Notes under the pieces: generated by a model
Seen by the model: the letters and a program-made list of their open reading frames with translations, nothing else
Told to the model about the DNA's origin: nothing
The model's database searches: none
In this document: positions 16,657 to 20,022 of the stretch, in pieces
How the letters are laid out: each line of letters starts with the position of its first letter
How positions within the stretch are numbered: the stretch's first letter is position 1
NCBI GenBank assembly: GCA_051275005.1
Contig: JBNMOP010000049.1
Location: forward strand, 1 to 20,022
DNA from: Eutrophobius sp051275005
Lineage (GTDB): Bacteria; Pseudomonadota; Gammaproteobacteria; Eutrophobiales; Eutrophobiaceae
Direction of reading: 5' to 3'
DNA: 20,022 nucleotides
Position numbers and translations under genes: made by a program

Positions 16657-17379
16657 ATGAAAACAGAATTGCACGCCTGTTTCCTTTTACATTCTAGACC
16701 ATATCGAGAAACAAGCCTGCTTTTGGATGTGTTCTCATCTCAATATGGGCGAGTTAATCTCGTAGCAAGGGGCGCTAAGCGTCGTAATAACAACCAGAGT
16801 TTGTTGTTGCAAACAGGACGAAAACTTAATATCTCATGGAGCATGAAAAGAGAGTTAGGAACAATGATATCTGTTGAAGCAAATGGTCCTTGTAATGCTT
16901 TGAAAGGTACAAGATTAATATCCTGTTTTTATATGAATGAACTATTAGTAAGAATGTTGCATAGAGATGAATCACACCCAGAGCTATTTAATATCTATGA
17001 TGAATCAATGTTGCAACTGAATAGTAAGTGCCCAGAAGATAGAGTATTAAGAATTTTTGAAAAACATCTTCTTAAGTCACTTGGGTATGGATTAAATCTA
17101 GAGCATGATATGGAATCTGGTGATAATATTGTTAGTGAAGTCGAATATTTTTATCGTATAGATTCTGGTCCAGTCAGAAAAAAACCTAAAAATGTTAAAT
17201 ATGTTTCAATTTCTGGTAAGACTTTATGTGCATTAGCTAAAGAAAATGATTGGAGTATTGAAATATCCAGAGAATCAAAGGCCTTGTTTAGAAGAATCTT
17301 AGCTGAATATACTGGAGATAAACCTCTAGGAAGTAGAGAGTTGTATAAAGCATATATTGCACAATCATTAACTATTTAA
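16657..17379 (+). CDS. recO: DNA repair protein RecO
   Basis: RecO works with RecR to load RecA onto SSB-coated single-stranded DNA and anneals complementary strands. The 240-residue product matches the gammaproteobacterial length. It has an N-terminal OB fold (about residues 1-80) with the family-typical LHSRPYRETSLLLDVFS and RVNLVARGAKR segments, then a helical C-terminal domain including YMNELLVRML and LFNIYDESML. There is no CxxC cluster, so the zinc site of some bacterial RecO proteins is absent, as is usual in gammaproteobacteria. It is the least conserved member of the cluster; context (14 bases after era, 27 before pdxJ) confirms the call. No clear ribosome-binding site precedes the ATG. 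Confidence 0.93.
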   Translation: MKTELHACFLLHSRPYRETSLLLDVFSSQYGRVNLVARGAKRRNNNQSLLLQTGRKLNISWSMKRELGTMISVEANGPCNALKGTRLISCFYMNELLVRMLHRDESHPELFNIYDESMLQLNSKCPEDRVLRIFEKHLLKSLGYGLNLEHDMESGDNIVSEVEYFYRIDSGPVRKKPKNVKYVSISGKTLCALAKENDWSIEISRESKALFRRILAEYTGDKPLGSRELYKAYIAQSLTI

Positions 17380-17406
17380 ATATATGACAGAGATAATAAA
17401 AAATTA

Positions 17407-18138
17407 ATGAAATCAATATTGCTTGGAGTAAATTTAGATCATGTTGCGACGTTGAGGCAGGTAAGGGGTACGACTTACCCTAGTCTTATAGAATCTGCAA
17501 ATGTTGCTATTGCAGCTGCTGCAGATTCAATTACCCTGCATTTGAGGGAAGATCGACGACATATACAAGACAAAGATCTAATGGACTTGAAATCTTCCCT
17601 TACGGTGCCTATGAATTTGGAACTTGCAATAACTGATGAAATGCTTGAAATTGCGGAAAATTTTCAACCAAAATATTGTTGTTTTGTCCCAGAACGCCGT
17701 GAAGAATTGACCACAGAAGGTGGTTTGGATATTGTGAAAAATAAACAGAAGATAGGTGAAGCCTGTATTAGAATGAAAGAGGCCGGGATTAGGCCTTCAC
17801 TTTTTCTCGATGCAGACCCTAAACAAATTGAAGCGGCCGCTGAAACTGGTGTTAGCGTTGTTGAGATTCATACCGGTCATTATGCAGACGCGTATTTTAC
17901 ACAATCACGTGAGCTGGAATTAAAAAAAATTATAGATGTCACCCTTCAGGCAACGTCTCTTGGTCTCCAGGTTAATGCTGGACATGGGCTGAATTATGAC
18001 AATGTAAAGTTGATCGCTGAAATTAGTGATATACGCGAATTAAATATTGGTCATGCTATTATAGCGCAAGCTGTGTTTGATGGTCTCGAAGATGCAGTTC
18101 AAAAAATAAAAAGTATTATGCAGCAGGCAAGATTATGA
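17407..18138 (+). CDS. pdxJ: Pyridoxine 5'-phosphate synthase PdxJ
   Basis: PdxJ condenses 3-amino-2-oxopropyl phosphate with deoxyxylulose 5-phosphate to form pyridoxine 5'-phosphate, the last ring-forming step of de novo vitamin B6 synthesis. The 243-residue TIM barrel has the N-terminal GVNLDHVATLRQVRG signature, catalytic His45 in LHLREDRRHI and Glu72 in MNLELA (same numbering as E. coli), and the later VEIHTGHYA and VNAGHGLNYDN loops that contact phosphate and substrate. The ATG is the only start that keeps the signature at the N terminus. It follows recO closely as in E. coli and Pseudomonas, but acpS, its usual enterobacterial partner, is not next; prfC is. Confidence 0.97.
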   Translation: MKSILLGVNLDHVATLRQVRGTTYPSLIESANVAIAAAADSITLHLREDRRHIQDKDLMDLKSSLTVPMNLELAITDEMLEIAENFQPKYCCFVPERREELTTEGGLDIVKNKQKIGEACIRMKEAGIRPSLFLDADPKQIEAAAETGVSVVEIHTGHYADAYFTQSRELELKKIIDVTLQATSLGLQVNAGHGLNYDNVKLIAEISDIRELNIGHAIIAQAVFDGLEDAVQKIKSIMQQARL

Positions 18139-18206
18139 TGCCATAAGTATTAATTTATACTAACTGCTGAAAATTAGATCCATCACATATACCCGGAATA
18201 GTTGTT

Positions 18207-19784
18207 ATGTCAGTATCCAAGGAAGATTTTCAAAATCGCCGTACCTTCGCTATCATTTCCCATCCAGATGCAGGAAAGACTACTGTTACTGAACAATTAT
18301 TATTACAAGGCGGTGCAATTCAATTGGCAGGAACTGTAAAGGCTCGTAAAGCAAGCAGGCATGCAACCTCAGATTGGATGGAGATGGAAAAGCAACGAGG
18401 TATATCCATAACCAGTTCAGTAATGCAATTTTATTTCGAGAAGATGGTGATTAATTTGCTCGATACACCAGGCCATGCTGATTTCTCAGAAGATACCTAT
18501 CGAACATTGACTGCAGTTGATTCGGCACTCATGGTAATTGATGTATCTAAAGGTGTTGAAGAACGTACAATAAAATTGATGGAAGTTTGCAGGTTACGTA
18601 ACACACCAATAATTACTTTCATAAATAAACTTGACCGAGAAGGTAAGTCACCTATTGATTTACTAGATGAAATTGAAACTGAATTGAATATAAGTTGCGC
18701 GCCGATAACATGGCCTATAGGTATGGGAAGTCGATTGAATGGGATATATCATCTATATGAAGATTATGTTCGATATTATTCAAAAAAAAATCCAGACCTA
18801 CATATGCAGATTATTAATGGCATCGAGAATAACGCTTTTAATGAATTTGATGATGTAGTTTTACAATTAAAGGAAGAGTTAGAGCTGGTAAAAGGTGTGT
18901 GCCCTAAATTCAATGTTGAAGAATATACAGCAGGCAGACAAACTCCCGTATTTTTTGGAAGTGCGTTAAATAATTTTGGAATTGAAGAGTTCCTCAGATA
19001 TCTTACACTGTACTCACCACCACCATTATCAAGAGATACAATTGAAAGAACTGTTTTTCCGGAAGAAAAAAAATTCAGTGGATTTGTTTTTAAAATTCAG
19101 GCCAACATGGATCCTGCGCACAGAGACAGGGTGGCATTTATGAGAGTTTGTTCAGGACAATACCTTAATGGTATGAAAATGCATCATGTGCGTTTGGGGC
19201 GAGATATAGTAATTTCAAATGCATTAACATTTATGGCAGGCGATCGTGAACATACTGATTCGGCATTGCCTGGTGATATTATTGGTATACATAATCATGG
19301 AACCATACAGGTAGGTGACTCTTTTTCACAAGGGGAGAATTTAACATTTACGGGTATACCTTATTTTGCCCCAGAACTTTTTAGACGAGTACGTCTAAAA
19401 GATCCATTAAAATCCAAGGCGCTGATAAAAGGTCTTATTGAACTGGGTGAAGAAGGCGCTACGCAGGTATTCAGACCAATTGACTCTAATGATCTTATAG
19501 TTGGAGCAATAGGTGTATTGCAGTTCGATGTCGTAGCATGGCGTTTGAAAAAAGAATACGGTGTGGATTGCGCATATGAAAATGTTCGTGTATCTACAGC
19601 ACGTTGGATAAAATGTGATGATAAGTTTGTATTGCAAGAGTTTAGAAAAAAATGCTCCGATAATCTGGCTGAAGACGGCGCAGGATTTCTAACATATCTT
19701 GCACCGTCACTCGTAAATCTAAATTTAATAATTGAACGTTGGGAGAATGTGCATTTTCTAAATACCAGAGAATATCAATTATAA
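18207..19784 (+). CDS. prfC: Peptide chain release factor 3
   Basis: RF3 is a GTPase that ejects RF1/RF2 from the ribosome after peptide release and takes part in post-peptidyl-transfer quality control. The 525 residues (E. coli 529) show G1 SHPDAGKTT (18-26), the SDWMEMEKQRGISIT switch, G3 DTPGHADFSEDTYRTL, G4 NKLDR, the CAPITWPIG segment specific to RF3, then ALTFMAGDR and FTGIPYFAPELFRR in domains II and III. It resembles E. coli RF3 throughout, so confusion with EF-G or LepA is excluded. It lies 68 bases after pdxJ and could be read from the same transcript or its own promoter; no clear promoter or ribosome-binding site is visible. It is convergent with the repeat-rich gene at the right edge. 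Confidence 0.97.
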   Translation: MSVSKEDFQNRRTFAIISHPDAGKTTVTEQLLLQGGAIQLAGTVKARKASRHATSDWMEMEKQRGISITSSVMQFYFEKMVINLLDTPGHADFSEDTYRTLTAVDSALMVIDVSKGVEERTIKLMEVCRLRNTPIITFINKLDREGKSPIDLLDEIETELNISCAPITWPIGMGSRLNGIYHLYEDYVRYYSKKNPDLHMQIINGIENNAFNEFDDVVLQLKEELELVKGVCPKFNVEEYTAGRQTPVFFGSALNNFGIEEFLRYLTLYSPPPLSRDTIERTVFPEEKKFSGFVFKIQANMDPAHRDRVAFMRVCSGQYLNGMKMHHVRLGRDIVISNALTFMAGDREHTDSALPGDIIGIHNHGTIQVGDSFSQGENLTFTGIPYFAPELFRRVRLKDPLKSKALIKGLIELGEEGATQVFRPIDSNDLIVGAIGVLQFDVVAWRLKKEYGVDCAYENVRVSTARWIKCDDKFVLQEFRKKCSDNLAEDGAGFLTYLAPSLVNLNLIIERWENVHFLNTREYQL

Positions 19785-19822
19785 TTAACTTATTATTTAT
19801 CTGATTAATCTATTGTGATGGA

Positions 19823-20022
19823 CTAAGAATCCTGCTCTTTATTAGCAACTGGTTGAGCTTGAGGCTGCTGTGTCTGTCCTGTTGAGGGTTGTGCCTGCCG
19901 AGGTTCATTATTAGCAACTGGTTGAGCTTGAGGTTGCTGTGTCTGTCCTGTTGAGGGTTGTGCCTGCCGAGGTTCATTATTAGCAACTGGTTGAGCTTGA
20001 GGCTGCTGTGTCTGTCCTGTTG
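19823..20022 (-). CDS. C-terminal end of Gln/Pro-rich tandem-repeat protein (partial)
   Basis: The minus strand is open from the window edge to a TAG at 19823-19825, giving at least 65 residues. They consist of a 23-residue unit repeated in tandem (two full copies and part of a third), then a tail KEQDS. Each unit has seven Gln, four Pro and three Ala, with the core QPSTGQTQQPQAQP. The other two minus-strand frames are less repetitive in meaning or contain stops in each unit, and the single base difference between copies (19865 versus 19934) is silent in this frame, which supports it as coding. Such a sequence should be disordered and is a plausible linker or tail of a membrane or envelope protein. 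The gene's body lies outside the window and I do not recognise it. Confidence 0.6.
   Translation of the reverse strand, partial: TGQTQQPQAQPVANNEPRQAQPSTGQTQQPQAQPVANNEPRQAQPSTGQTQQPQAQPVANKEQDS
19839..20022. repeat. 69-bp near-perfect tandem repeat
   Basis: The segment starting TTAGCAACTGG recurs at 19842, 19911 and 19980, a constant period of 69 bases; the third copy is cut by the window edge after 43 bases. In the parts present, copies differ only at the position equivalent to 19865 (C, T at 19934, C at 20003). The period is a multiple of three, so copy number can change without breaking the minus-strand frame. By hand count a unit is about 52% GC, well above the surrounding sequence. Confidence 0.95.

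Noticed and set aside
19842..20022. CRISPR array or terminal repeats of a mobile element
   Set aside because: The 69-bp units are directly adjacent with no unique spacers, the period is a multiple of three and the units are open on the minus strand, so a coding tandem repeat explains them.
1..20022. Horizontal transfer, prophage or defence island
   Set aside because: Every complete gene is conserved core content in expected order with similar base composition; no integrase, transposase, tRNA or attachment-like repeat was seen.

Overview
The window is chromosomal core sequence from an AT-rich gammaproteobacterium (GC visibly in the mid-30s percent, judged by eye). The evidence is the combination of ZipA (a gammaproteobacterial division protein), an SMC-type rather than MukB condensin, and the order nadB / rpoE(algU)-rseA(mucA)-rseB(mucB)-mucD / lepA-lepB-DUF4845-rnc-era-recO-pdxJ. 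That order is the one known from Pseudomonas and relatives; it is not the enterobacterial nadB-rpoE-rseABC-lepA arrangement with MukB elsewhere. The AT richness argues against Pseudomonas itself. The genus cannot be fixed from the sequence.

Layout. (1) 1-5942, plus strand: the 3' part of smc, then zipA and ligA, covering chromosome organisation, Z-ring anchoring and nick sealing. (2) 6003-7631, minus strand: nadB (NAD synthesis), convergent with ligA and divergent from the sigma-factor operon; a 257-base spacer (7632-7888) holds both promoters. (3) 7889-11773, plus strand: the envelope-stress module. It comprises an ECF sigma factor, its membrane anti-sigma factor, the periplasmic anti-sigma cofactor RseB, an HtrA/MucD protease and a small glutaredoxin-like protein. 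mucC is absent. Several junctions are 8-base overlaps. (4) 11993-18138, plus strand: lepA, lepB, a DUF4845 membrane protein, rnc, era, recO and pdxJ, tightly packed (4-base overlaps lepA/lepB and rnc/era). The theme is translation, ribosome maturation, secretion, RNA processing, recombination and vitamin B6 synthesis. acpS does not follow pdxJ. (5) 18207-19784, plus strand: prfC (peptide release factor 3). (6) 19823 to the window edge, minus strand: the C-terminal end of an unrecognised Gln/Pro-rich protein built of near-identical 69-bp (23-residue) tandem repeats that run off the window.

No tRNA, rRNA, CRISPR array, insertion sequence or prophage gene was seen. No intergenic gap exceeds 300 bases. 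Most of the window is ordinary, well-conserved housekeeping sequence; I do not see a new biological system. The item most worth following is the tandem-repeat protein at the right edge. Next are the overlap of mucD with a cytosolic redox gene, the prepilin-like N terminus of the DUF4845 protein, and an Asn in a metal-site position of RNase III.
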